A stretch of DNA of 26,646 bases from positions 1-26,646 of the forward strand of contig JAVBLA010000085.1 of assembly GCA_031553775.1 (NCBI GenBank), written 5' to 3'. The translations under genes were made by a program, and so were the position numbers. Shown here piece after piece: positions 8,265 to 15,881 of this stretch. The notes beneath the pieces are model-generated. The model saw nothing but the letters and a program-made list of their open reading frames with translations, was not told where the DNA came from and searched no databases. Within the stretch, counting starts at the first letter, position 1; each line of letters opens with the position of its first letter. Source of the stretch: JAISFI01 sp031553775 (GTDB taxonomy: Bacteria > Bacteroidota > Bacteroidia > Bacteroidales > Azobacteroidaceae).

Positions 8265-9512
8265 ATGAAACTTGCAAGTACATTGAATGCCGCGCTTGTT
8301 GCGAGCCGGAAATTGAATCTGCTCTCAGACGAACAGATTTCCGAGGTTCTAAATACTGTTGCAGATGCTGCCGTTGCACAAACTTCTTATATCCTGGAAG
8401 AAAATAAAAAAGACCTGGATAAAATGGATCCGGAAGACCCGAAGTACGATCGCTTGTTACTAACAGCCGAACGTATCCAGGGAATTGCAGATGATATCAA
8501 AAATGTAGCCTCCCTTCCTTCTCCTTTAGGAAAAGTTTTAATGGAGACTTATAGGCCAAACGGACTAAATATAAGCAAAATAAGCGTTCCATTCGGAGTA
8601 ATCGGAATCATTTACGAAGCACGCCCGAATGTTAGTTTCGATGTATTTTCCCTGTGTTTCAAATCCGGAAACGCATGTGTACTGAAAGGAGGATCGGATG
8701 CCGAACACTCCAATAAGGCAATCGTCGATATTATACAGAATGTATTAAAACAATACAATATCAAACCGGCTACCTGCACCCTGCTACCGGCAGACAGATC
8801 GGCGGCTACCGAACTCATGAATGCCGTTGGATATGTAGACCTGATTATCCCCCGGGGAAGCAAAAATCTGATCGATTTTGTAAGAAACAATGCTAGGATT
8901 CCAGTTATTGAAACCGGCGCAGGCATTTGCCATACCTATTTCGACACATACGGAGATCCGGAAAAAGGACGGGCGATTGTTTTCAATGCCAAAACGAGGA
9001 GAGTCAGTGTCTGCAACTCGTTAGACTGCCTGATCATCCATCGCAGCAGACTGAAGGATCTTCCTTATTTATGCGAACCATTGCAACAAAAGAATGTGAT
9101 TATTTATGCCGACGAAAGTTCGTACAATGCTTTGGAAGGAAACTATCCGGAACGCTTGCTACAACATGCATCGACCGATAGCTACGGAACTGAATTCCTG
9201 GACTACAAAATGAGCATTAAAACTGTAAATGAAATAGAAGATGCCATCCAGCACATCACTGAATACAGTTCTAAGCACAGTGAGTGTATCATTTCGGAAA
9301 ACCTGGGCAATATTGCTCTCTTCGAAAAAACAATCGATGCTGCCTGCGTCTACGCCAATGTATCTACAGCTTTTACAGACGGAGCCCAATTCGGACTGGG
9401 AGCAGAAATAGGTATCAGCACACAAAAATTACATGCCCGCGGACCTATGGCCCTGCAGGAGCTGACCAGCTATAAATGGATTATTAAAGGAGATGGCCAA
9501 ACCAGGGAGTAA
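8265..9512 (+). CDS. proA: Glutamate-5-semialdehyde dehydrogenase (gamma-glutamyl phosphate reductase)
   Basis: A 415-residue enzyme, typical length, of the aldehyde dehydrogenase superfamily. The nucleotide-binding part carries ISVPFGVIGIIYEARPNVSFD, with ALKSGNA-like FKSGNACVLKGGSDA following. The catalytic cysteine is in TRRVSVCNSLD, and the C-terminal part has TDGAQFGLGAEIGISTQ and HARGPMAL. It reduces gamma-glutamyl phosphate with NADPH to the semialdehyde that cyclises toward proline. It starts 6 nt after proB and is surely co-transcribed. Its stop codon begins a purine-rich heptamer array (9510-9537). Confidence 0.97.
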   Translation: MKLASTLNAALVASRKLNLLSDEQISEVLNTVADAAVAQTSYILEENKKDLDKMDPEDPKYDRLLLTAERIQGIADDIKNVASLPSPLGKVLMETYRPNGLNISKISVPFGVIGIIYEARPNVSFDVFSLCFKSGNACVLKGGSDAEHSNKAIVDIIQNVLKQYNIKPATCTLLPADRSAATELMNAVGYVDLIIPRGSKNLIDFVRNNARIPVIETGAGICHTYFDTYGDPEKGRAIVFNAKTRRVSVCNSLDCLIIHRSRLKDLPYLCEPLQQKNVIIYADESSYNALEGNYPERLLQHASTDSYGTEFLDYKMSIKTVNEIEDAIQHITEYSSKHSECIISENLGNIALFEKTIDAACVYANVSTAFTDGAQFGLGAEIGISTQKLHARGPMALQELTSYKWIIKGDGQTRE

Positions 9513-9537
9513 TGAAAAATAAAAAGTGAATAGTAAA
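9510..9537. repeat. Heptamer-periodic tract at the proA stop codon
   Basis: Four units starting at the stop codon itself: TAATGAA, AAATAAA, AAGTGAA, TAGTAAA. They are degenerate but in register. On the sense strand the tract is purine-rich, the opposite of the tracts at gene starts. Confidence 0.6.
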
Positions 9538-9573
9538 AAAATTTCACTGTTCTTTAACCATCAACCCTCGCCA

Positions 9574-9601
9574 TTTTCAATTTTCAATTTTCAATTTTCA
9601 A
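9574..9601. repeat. Perfect heptamer array before the carbamoyltransferase start
   Basis: TTTTCAA repeated four times without error, ending 5 nt before the ATG at 9607. The array occupies the place of a ribosome-binding site, so a change in copy number would shift the sequence context of initiation. Confidence 0.95.
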
Positions 9602-9606
9602 TTAAC

Positions 9607-10572
9607 ATGAATCATTTCACAAACGTCAAAGACCTCGGTAACCTAAACCAGGCACTGGCAGAAGCAGCAGAAGTAAAAAAGAACCGTTTCGGATACAAGC
9701 ATCTGGGAGAAAACAAAACCCTCCTGATGGTATTTTTCAACTCCAGCCTGCGCACCCGGCTTAGTACACAAAAAGCCGCCATGAACCTGGGAATGAATAC
9801 GATTATACTCGACATTAACCAGGGTGCATGGAAATTAGAGACAGAAAGAGGCGTGATAATGGATGGAGACAAATCCGAACATATCCTGGAAGCCATTCCC
9901 GTAATGGGAAGTTATTGTGATATCATTGGAGTACGTGCCTTTGCCCAATTCGAGAGTAAGGAAGACGACTATAACGAAAAAATAATCAACCAGTTCATTC
10001 AGTATTCCGGACGACCGGTATTCAGCATGGAAGGTGCAACCGGCCACCCTCTCCAGGCATTCGCCGACCTCTTCACCATTGAGGAATATAAAAAAACAAA
10101 ACGTCCTAAAGTTGTATTGACCTGGGCACCACATCCCAGAGCGCTTCCTCAGGCTGTTCCCAATTCTTTTGCTGATTTCATGAATGAAGCTGACGTGGAT
10201 TTCGTGATCACACATCCCCAGGGGTACGAACTGGCTCCCGCATTCGCAAGGAACGCCAGGATCGAGTACGACCAACGGAAAGCTTTTGCCGGAGCTGATT
10301 TTATTTATGCTAAAAACTGGTCGGCCTACGCAGATCCTCATTATGGGGAAATCCTGAGTAAAGACATGGATTGGACTGTGGATGCGGTAAAAATGGCATT
10401 GACTAATAATGCTTATTTTATGCATTGCCTTCCTGTGCGCCGGAATATGATCGTGACGGATGAAGTGATAGAAAGCGCTCAATCTATTGTTATTCCGGAG
10501 GCGGCTAATAGGGAGATTTCTGCACAGGTGGTGATTATGAGGATGTTGGAGAAATTAAGAGTTATGAGATAG
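9607..10572 (+). CDS. argF': N-succinyl- (or N-acetyl-) L-ornithine carbamoyltransferase
   Basis: A 321-residue transcarbamylase of the Bacteroidota type that acts on N-acylated ornithine in arginine synthesis. The carbamoyl-phosphate loop reads FFNSSLRTRLSTQKAAMNLG, with later TWAPHPRALPQAVPNSFADF, and HCLPVRRNMIVTDEVI near the C-terminus. It aligns closely, as I recall it, with the Bacteroides fragilis enzyme. At residue 90 (codon TCC at 9874-9876, in DGDKSEHILEA) it has Ser. The B. fragilis succinyl enzyme has Pro there and the Xanthomonas acetyl enzyme has Glu at the matching site. The frame is open to 9526, but those 27 codons are mostly the translated heptamer array, so the start is at 9607. 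It follows proA by 94 nt and ends inside another heptamer tract. The family is certain, the acyl specificity is not. Confidence 0.92.
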   Translation: MNHFTNVKDLGNLNQALAEAAEVKKNRFGYKHLGENKTLLMVFFNSSLRTRLSTQKAAMNLGMNTIILDINQGAWKLETERGVIMDGDKSEHILEAIPVMGSYCDIIGVRAFAQFESKEDDYNEKIINQFIQYSGRPVFSMEGATGHPLQAFADLFTIEEYKKTKRPKVVLTWAPHPRALPQAVPNSFADFMNEADVDFVITHPQGYELAPAFARNARIEYDQRKAFAGADFIYAKNWSAYADPHYGEILSKDMDWTVDAVKMALTNNAYFMHCLPVRRNMIVTDEVIESAQSIVIPEAANREISAQVVIMRMLEKLRVMR

Positions 10573-10589
10573 AAGTTTAAGATTAGATT
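10555..10589. repeat. Heptamer-periodic tract overlapping the carbamoyltransferase stop
   Basis: In register: TTAAGAG, TTATGAG, ATAGAAG, TTTAAGA, TTAGATT. The stop codon TAG (10570-10572) is inside the third unit, so the last residues of the protein (KLRVMR) are encoded by the tract. Confidence 0.65.
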
Positions 10590-10635
10590 TACAGTTTCAA
10601 TGCATTGAATATCAATATATAATATTTTTTATTCA

Positions 10636-10680
10636 GAAAAAAAGTGATTTAACATAGATTGTTGGATCACCTTTTTGTTT
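10636..10680 (+). terminator. Terminator between the convergent carbamoyltransferase and dnaA genes
   Basis: AAAAAGTGAT near 10638-10648 pairs with ATCAC-C-TTTTT at 10666-10676, with one bulged base. The A-rich left arm and T-rich right arm mean it could act in both directions. Confidence 0.65.
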
Positions 10681-10786
10681 ATGAGGAAAGCGGAACCTGA
10701 ATAGAGAATTTTTAAAAACAAATTGGCTTGTTTCTATTTAACAGGGTAAGACAATCTACAGAATCTTTGATTTATACGTACGCAGG

Positions 10787-12175
10787 TTAGTTCTTCAATA
10801 TGTTTTCGATTTCAGTAATCGATTTACGGAAAGATTTATCGATATCGATCGAATCCTGTACTGTCTTGCAAGCATGTAATACAGTAGCATGATCCCGTTT
10901 CCCTATAACACTGCCGATATGGGAATAAGATGAATTCGTATATTTCTTGGAAAGGAACATTGAAACCTGGCGTGCCTGGACAATTTCCCGTTTCCTGGAC
11001 TTGGAATGGATCACGTTCAACTCCAGCTTAAAATAGTTGCAAACCACATCCTGGATTTTTTCTATGGTAATTTTCTTTTCCTCCATTTTAATGGACTGGC
11101 AAACTACCCTTTTGGTCAACTCGAGGTCAACCTCTCTGTTATAAGCCAACGAACAGGCCAATAAAGAAGTGATGATGCCTTCCAGATCCCTGACATGCTC
11201 CGTAACATTCTCCGCAATATAATCAATAATATCTTCGGAGATTACCAAACCGTCATGTTTGATTTTATTCACCAGTATTTTTTTACGGAGAACGAGATCC
11301 GGGGCATGTAATTCTGCCGTTACTCCCCACTTCAGGCGGGAAATCAAACGTTCCTCCAAACCTTCCAGCTCTACAGGCGGTTTATCTGACGTCAGAACGA
11401 TTTGCTTACCCAACTGGTGTAGATGGTTGAAAATATGGAAATAAGTCTTCTGAGTGGCCGCTAAACCCGATAATTCCTGTATATCATCCAGGATCAACAC
11501 ATCCACTCCCTGATAGAAGTTAATAAAATCATTGGATGTATTATTCCGCATGGCATCGGTAAACTGCACTTTGAACAAATGCGACGAAATATATAACACC
11601 TTCTTTTCAGGGAAGAGTTCTGTGATACGGGATCCTATAGCATGACACAAGTGGGTTTTTCCCACTCCCGAACGGCCATAAATGAAACAGGGATTAAAAC
11701 CGGTATTACCGGGGTCATTAGCAACTGTTTCTGCCACAATCCGGGCCAGCTTATTGCTGGAACCTTCAAAGTAATTATTGAAATTATAGCGGGGATTCAG
11801 GTTGGGATTCCATTGTTGTATGGGACGTTCCGGCAAAGCCACCGGAGCCTTGTTCATTCCCCGGGGTACTTCCCTTTCCCCTACTCCTTCACTTTGAATG
11901 GTAGTGTGTGTCTTGGAAGAATTATCAACAATCACACGGTAGTTCAGAATAGTATTCGGTCCTACTACCCGGGAAAGCGTTTCTCTGAGTAAGTTCACAT
12001 ATTTATCTTCCAAATATTCATAGAAGAACTGGCTCGGCACCTGGATCGTCAGCGCTCCCTCTTTATATTGCAGGGGAACGACAGGCGTAAACCAGGTACT
12101 GTAAGCAGCCTCGCTGACATTGTCGCGAATAACCGCCAGACATTCATTCCATAAATTTTGATGATTAAACTTCAC
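10787..12175 (-). CDS. dnaA: Chromosomal replication initiator protein DnaA
   Basis: A 462-residue DnaA with all four parts. Domain I is about 1-85 (LWNECLAVIRDN, AAYSTWFTPVVPL). A hydrophilic linker covers about 86-130. The AAA+ domain has Walker A GRSGVGKTHL (167-176) and Walker B VDVLILDDIQ (about 228-237), with sensor region ERLISRLKWG. The C-terminal DnaA-box-binding domain has the signature IGKRDHATVLHACKTV. It melts the origin and helps load the helicase. The gene is monocistronic here: the next gene upstream is 382 nt away and the next downstream is convergent. I do not find dnaN, recF or a clear DnaA-box cluster beside it, which fits Bacteroidota, where dnaA is often away from dnaN. 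Confidence 0.97.
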   Translation of the reverse strand: MKFNHQNLWNECLAVIRDNVSEAAYSTWFTPVVPLQYKEGALTIQVPSQFFYEYLEDKYVNLLRETLSRVVGPNTILNYRVIVDNSSKTHTTIQSEGVGEREVPRGMNKAPVALPERPIQQWNPNLNPRYNFNNYFEGSSNKLARIVAETVANDPGNTGFNPCFIYGRSGVGKTHLCHAIGSRITELFPEKKVLYISSHLFKVQFTDAMRNNTSNDFINFYQGVDVLILDDIQELSGLAATQKTYFHIFNHLHQLGKQIVLTSDKPPVELEGLEERLISRLKWGVTAELHAPDLVLRKKILVNKIKHDGLVISEDIIDYIAENVTEHVRDLEGIITSLLACSLAYNREVDLELTKRVVCQSIKMEEKKITIEKIQDVVCNYFKLELNVIHSKSRKREIVQARQVSMFLSKKYTNSSYSHIGSVIGKRDHATVLHACKTVQDSIDIDKSFRKSITEIENILKN

Positions 12176-12557
12176 TTACTTTTAATATTACGATAAAACG
12201 ACCAATAACATGTGAACCGGCTTAGAAAAAATCGATTCGGGAATGCAAAATTTGGAAAAAAAACCGATAAAAAAAAATGAATTTTTATTTGGATTTGTGA
12301 TAAAGACATATCCGCTTTACTATCAGATACTTATATTTTTTTGTAAAAAAAGATCAAAATACATCATTTAATACCATGATTGATAATAAATTAAAGTTTT
12401 TAAAAGGATTCTTTTATACAAAAATACAAAGTCCTCTATTTTGTTAAAAAAGCCACATGACATCCACAAAAAGAGGGGCTAAGAAATTTCGGGAGCGAGA
12501 TTTGTAATTTAGAAGAAATTTAAATAAGAACCATCCGAAAACACTTTTTTATTAGTT
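12176..12557. other. AT-rich intergenic region upstream of dnaA
   Basis: 382 bases with A and T homopolymers. I searched by eye for DnaA boxes (TTATNCACA or complement) and found none intact; TGTGATAA at about 12296-12303 is one base short. On the minus strand TATTTTTG (12426-12419) fits the -7 consensus and could start a long dnaA leader of about 240 nt. At 12446-12481, AGCC and GGCT arms followed on the minus strand by TTTTTT could end the mlaD-like transcript, but the stem is short. No RNA gene is recognised. Confidence 0.45.
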
Positions 12558-13451
12558 TCACCAAATAGAAAAATGCACATAACGTTTGGGATTTTTCTTC
12601 AAATCCAACATTAATTCAGAGGCATTAAACGCAGTGCTGTTCAAGTTCTCATACAATTGCGTATCATTCAGTAATAGTCCCATACTGTTGTCTTTGCTGT
12701 TCATTCGTTCCGTCATCCGGTCAATGTTCTTCACAGCATCGTCTACCGTACGCATCGTAGCCTGATAATCAATAGATTTAAGTTGAGAGCTAACTTCTGA
12801 AAAATCGGAAGAAATCGCATTCAGGTTGGAAACTATTTGCGGAAGATCCCTAGACATAACCGTATTCAGTTGAGCCGAGCTATGAGCCAGGTTCGCAGTA
12901 GTAGTTTCTATGTAATCGAATGATTTTATCAGAGCCGGGTGATTGACTATTAGCTGGAGTCCATTGAGAATTGAATCTAATTTCGGAAGTAAATTTTCTA
13001 CTTTCGGCATAATTTCGGCAGAGACAACATCCATCAATCCGGCCGGATTCGTTCCCTTAAGGGTATCTCCCGGCGTATAATAAGTAGCAGATTCCCGGTT
13101 TAAAACCAGATTCAAGCTGGCTCCGGTAGTCAAACCTGTTGTTATCTTCACATAGGTTCCGGTTTTTATCCGCATATCTTTTTCCAAAGCGATCTCTATA
13201 ATAATACCTTTGTTGGTTTCATAATCATAGTTAACGCTATTGACAAGACCAACCTTAAAGCCATCCACATAGACCGGAGCTGATTTCTGCAATTCGGAAA
13301 TCGATTGGAATCTAACAAAATAATGGTTTGTGGGTTTGAAAACATCTACACCCTTCAAATAATTCAGTCCAAAATATAATAAAAACAGACCCACAAGGGT
13401 CACCAATCCGATCTTAGTCTCTCTGTTGAATTTCTTTTTCATAAATTGCAT
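12558..13451 (-). CDS. MCE/MlaD-family membrane-anchored lipid-transport protein
   Basis: About 297 residues. One N-terminal membrane anchor (about 14-33, IGLVTLVGLFLLYFGLNYL) is followed by an MCE domain (about 40-120: VRFQSISELQKSAPVYVDGFKVGLVNSV, ending with TTGLTTGASLNLVL). The C-terminal half is largely helical, with repeated ANLAHSSAQLN- and LNAISSDFSEV-like segments suited to a coiled coil. MCE proteins bind phospholipids between the inner and outer membranes, usually with an MlaE permease and MlaF ATPase, neither of which is here. A second ATG nine bases in (13442, MKKKFNRETK) fits the family start better; neither has a ribosome site. It begins 2 nt before the end of the amidase frame, so the two are one transcript, a common pairing in Bacteroidota. 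Confidence 0.9.
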   Translation of the reverse strand: MQFMKKKFNRETKIGLVTLVGLFLLYFGLNYLKGVDVFKPTNHYFVRFQSISELQKSAPVYVDGFKVGLVNSVNYDYETNKGIIIEIALEKDMRIKTGTYVKITTGLTTGASLNLVLNRESATYYTPGDTLKGTNPAGLMDVVSAEIMPKVENLLPKLDSILNGLQLIVNHPALIKSFDYIETTTANLAHSSAQLNTVMSRDLPQIVSNLNAISSDFSEVSSQLKSIDYQATMRTVDDAVKNIDRMTERMNSKDNSMGLLLNDTQLYENLNSTAFNASELMLDLKKNPKRYVHFSIW

Positions 13452-13452
13452 G

Positions 13453-14565
13453 TTATTTTATTCTTTTGCCGTCTTTGAATGTTACAACAAAAGCATCTTT
13501 AAAATCCGCGGAAATTTTCTTCCTTAACTCATCCATCTCCTTAAAATCAGTGCTCTCACCGTAAGTATATTTATAAATCCCCTTGTCCACATAAAAATCC
13601 ACATTCTTATATTTCTTGAATTTGGAAGAGGTTTCCGGCAAACGGGTAGATGAAATGAGTATCTGTATCTTGTAAACCGTATCTCCGGAAGATTTTTTCT
13701 CGGCAGTTACTGTTTCTGTTGCCTTAGCACCTTTGGTTCCGGAAGCTGTATCAGGCTTTGTTGTTGCTGTAGTAGTTGTAGCAGTCGATAAAACACCCAT
13801 TTTCCGGTCGTGCTCTTTTTTATATTGAACGAACGCGTTGTATAATGAACGGGAAAGTTTGTTTTGACCACCTTCACTGTTCAGGTATTTTTCTTCTTCA
13901 CCATTTGTCAGAAAGCCCAACTCCACTAATACACTCGGCATACTGGTCTGGCGAAGCACCAAAAAACCGGCCTGCTTCACTCCTCTGTCTATACGCTTGG
14001 CAGTCGACTTGAATTCTTTCTGTATATCAGAAGCAAAAGCAACACTCTGCTCCATGAATTTATTTTGCATAAATTCAAAAATAATATACGAATCTGTAGA
14101 ATTAGGATCAAAACCCTCATAGGTTTGTTTATAGTCGGCTTCCAACAGGATAGCTGCATTTTCTCTTTTAGCTACAGCCAGGTTTTCTTCCGTACGCGCC
14201 AATCCCAGGGAAAATGTTTCGGTTCCCTGAAAAGACTTATTTTTGATAGCATTGGAATGGATGGATATAAATAAATCTGCTTTTGCCTTATTGGCAACCC
14301 GGGCCCGTTGGTCCAATTCGATAAATTTATCCGTTTTCCGTGTGTACAATACCTTTACATCCGGATGGGAATCTTCAATTAACTCACCGAACTTAAGCGC
14401 AACTTTCAGATTGATATCCTTCTCCTTGGCTGAGACACCTATAGCTCCGGGATCTTTTCCTCCATGCCCCGGATCAATAACGATCGTAAACGATTTTTCC
14501 GCAGCCAAACCGGGAAAAAACACCAGGAAGAATAAAAACAATATAGGCAGAAATCGACGCTTCAT
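13453..14565 (-). CDS. N-acetylmuramoyl-L-alanine amidase (Amidase_3) with a SPOR-like tail
   Basis: A 370-residue secreted enzyme. The signal peptide is MKRRFLPILFLFFLVFFPG-LAA. The Amidase_3 domain (about 25-240) shows the zinc ligands: His34 in DPGHGGKDPGA, Glu48 in AKEKDINLK, His103 in FISIHSNA, and a catalytic Glu in VLVELGFLTN. A Thr/Ala-rich linker (about 255-290) leads to a C-terminal SPOR-like region (about 300-365: YKIQILISST to FKDAFVVTFKDG). It cuts the bond between MurNAc and the stem peptide, typically at division. The frame is open 15 codons earlier, but the leader begins at 14565, and a TATCTTTG promoter box on the minus strand (14589-14582) lies within that extension. The MlaD-like gene follows immediately. 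Confidence 0.94.
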   Translation of the reverse strand: MKRRFLPILFLFFLVFFPGLAAEKSFTIVIDPGHGGKDPGAIGVSAKEKDINLKVALKFGELIEDSHPDVKVLYTRKTDKFIELDQRARVANKAKADLFISIHSNAIKNKSFQGTETFSLGLARTEENLAVAKRENAAILLEADYKQTYEGFDPNSTDSYIIFEFMQNKFMEQSVAFASDIQKEFKSTAKRIDRGVKQAGFLVLRQTSMPSVLVELGFLTNGEEEKYLNSEGGQNKLSRSLYNAFVQYKKEHDRKMGVLSTATTTTATTKPDTASGTKGAKATETVTAEKKSSGDTVYKIQILISSTRLPETSSKFKKYKNVDFYVDKGIYKYTYGESTDFKEMDELRKKISADFKDAFVVTFKDGKRIK

Positions 14566-14581
14566 TATAGAATTTTGCCGG

Positions 14582-14589
14582 CAAAGATA
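14582..14589 (-). promoter_or_regulatory. Putative amidase-mlaD promoter (-7 box)
   Basis: TATCTTTG on the minus strand, a full match to TAnnTTTG, 17 nt from the ATG at 14565. A three-of-four -33 match (CAAG on the plus strand, 14608-14611) is 18 nt away. It implies a very short leader. Confidence 0.65.
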
Positions 14590-14652
14590 AGGAATATTTA
14601 GGCAAAACAAGTAATAAATACCGGATAAAAGCAGAAAAATATAACCTGATAG

Positions 14653-15816
14653 TTAGTATAATATATATTTCATCCTTATCTTTTTATACTCATCCAATTC
14701 TTTTGCCCAGCTAAGCCGGATAGCCGCTTCATCCATCCCCTCGATAATCTGCTTTCGCAAAAGATTATTGCCGGCAAGCAGGTCAAACCAGGAAGGGCGG
14801 GAAAAAAAAGAGGATTTTTCACCGGAAATACGATAAAAATCCAAAAAATAACGCAAGGTAAATCCTCCGGAAAAATCACTCCGGCGCAAATCTATACCAT
14901 AGCATGTTTTATCCTGGTTCAGCGGAGATTTGTCCCATCCCTCCAGACTGACAGGCTTAAAAACAAAAGTGCCGTATTTTTTATCAGGAGCACCAGCCAC
15001 CTGAAAAGGGAAAGTAGTCCCTCTTCCAATACTTACACGGGTTGCCTCAAAAAAACATAAGGAAGGATACAAAGCTATCGAGAGATCGTTCGGCAGATTA
15101 GGAGAAGGCTTTACAGGCAAGTGATAGGGTTGTCCGTGCTTCCATCCTTTCATTTCCACAACGGTAAGATTACAGGAAAGGGACTTCCCTGATGTATCAC
15201 ACAACCATTTTTCACCATTGATCATCCGGGCCAGCTCTCCGACGGTCAGTCCATGGAGAACAGGAAGGGGATGCATACCTACGAATGACCTATATTTCAA
15301 ATCTAAAACAGGGCCGTCGATATGATCGTTAGGGTTAGGGCGATCACAAACTATCAATTGCTTATTTTGTTCGGCACAAGCCTCCATAACATAGTGCATC
15401 GTGCTGATGTAAGTATAAAAACGAGATCCCACATCCTGTATATCGAATACAACCACATCTATATCCTGCAATTGAGACGCCTCTGGTTTTTTCGTTTTTC
15501 CATAAATAGAAATGATCGGCAAACCTGTACGTAAATCTTTTCCGTGCTGCACGGTTTCTCCGGCATCGGCCTCCCCACGGAATCCATGTTCGGGAGCAAA
15601 AATCCGGACGATCCTGACTCCGGATGCAAGCAGGGTATCCAGCAGATGGACCTGCCTGTCGCCAACTACGGATGTCTGGTTTACTACCAGTGCCACTCTT
15701 TTTCCCTCCAACAAGCGGGTCAGTTCACTCATCCGCTCCGCTCCGGTTTGTACCTGCGAAAAGACACAAGCAGCAACCCAAAGCCCGGTACATAGTAAAA
15801 GATATCTTATTTTCAT
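14653..15816 (-). CDS. namZ: Exo-beta-N-acetylmuramidase NamZ-like protein (DUF1343, GH171)
   Basis: A 387-residue protein with a signal peptide (MKIRYLLLCTGLWVAACVFSQ). DUF1343 hallmarks follow: KRVALVVNQTSVVGD, RIFAPEHGFRGEADAGE, DVVVFDIQDVGSRFYTYIST, VCDRPNP, PVLHGLTVGELARMINGE, PSPNLPND and SIGRGTTFPFQVAGAP. The Bacillus subtilis member removes terminal MurNAc from peptidoglycan fragments, so this one probably acts in cell-wall recycling in the periplasm. The frame is open 19 codons further, but 15816 gives the signal peptide and lies 19 nt from a TATCTTTG box. It is convergent with nothing and divergent from the HD gene, with which its promoter overlaps. It lies 87 nt upstream of the amidase start, so a shared transcript with the amidase is possible. 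The family is firm; the activity follows by homology. Confidence 0.88.
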   Translation of the reverse strand: MKIRYLLLCTGLWVAACVFSQVQTGAERMSELTRLLEGKRVALVVNQTSVVGDRQVHLLDTLLASGVRIVRIFAPEHGFRGEADAGETVQHGKDLRTGLPIISIYGKTKKPEASQLQDIDVVVFDIQDVGSRFYTYISTMHYVMEACAEQNKQLIVCDRPNPNDHIDGPVLDLKYRSFVGMHPLPVLHGLTVGELARMINGEKWLCDTSGKSLSCNLTVVEMKGWKHGQPYHLPVKPSPNLPNDLSIALYPSLCFFEATRVSIGRGTTFPFQVAGAPDKKYGTFVFKPVSLEGWDKSPLNQDKTCYGIDLRRSDFSGGFTLRYFLDFYRISGEKSSFFSRPSWFDLLAGNNLLRKQIIEGMDEAAIRLSWAKELDEYKKIRMKYILY

Positions 15817-15826
15817 TTGTACGTTA

Positions 15827-15857
15827 TTTGAGTACAAAGATATTATTTTTACCTTTG
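15827..15857 (+). promoter_or_regulatory. Promoter of the HD-domain gene
   Basis: TTTG (15827-15830), a 19-nt spacer, then TACCTTTG (15850-15857): an exact match to the Bacteroides TTTG-N19-TAnnTTTG promoter. The start codon is at 15882, giving a leader of about 18 nt. It overlaps the namZ promoter on the other strand. Confidence 0.85.
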
Positions 15858-15865
15858 CCGTCAAA
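15835..15865 (-). promoter_or_regulatory. Promoter of the namZ-like gene
   Basis: On the minus strand TTTG (15865-15862), a 19-nt spacer, then TATCTTTG (15842-15835), an exact consensus match. The start codon is at 15816. It shares 23 bases with the plus-strand promoter at 15827-15857, so two polymerases cannot sit there together. Confidence 0.85.
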
Positions 15866-15881
15866 TTTATCATTACAACAG

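Noticed and set aside
12176..12557. Replication origin beside dnaA
   Set aside because: No intact DnaA boxes or 13-mer-like array found by eye, and no dnaN or rpmH neighbour; AT-richness alone is not enough.
15624..15881. N-terminal extension of the HD-domain frame
   Set aside because: It lies over the opposite-strand namZ gene and upstream of a consensus promoter; the HD family starts at MNPLDIINKYYEEG.
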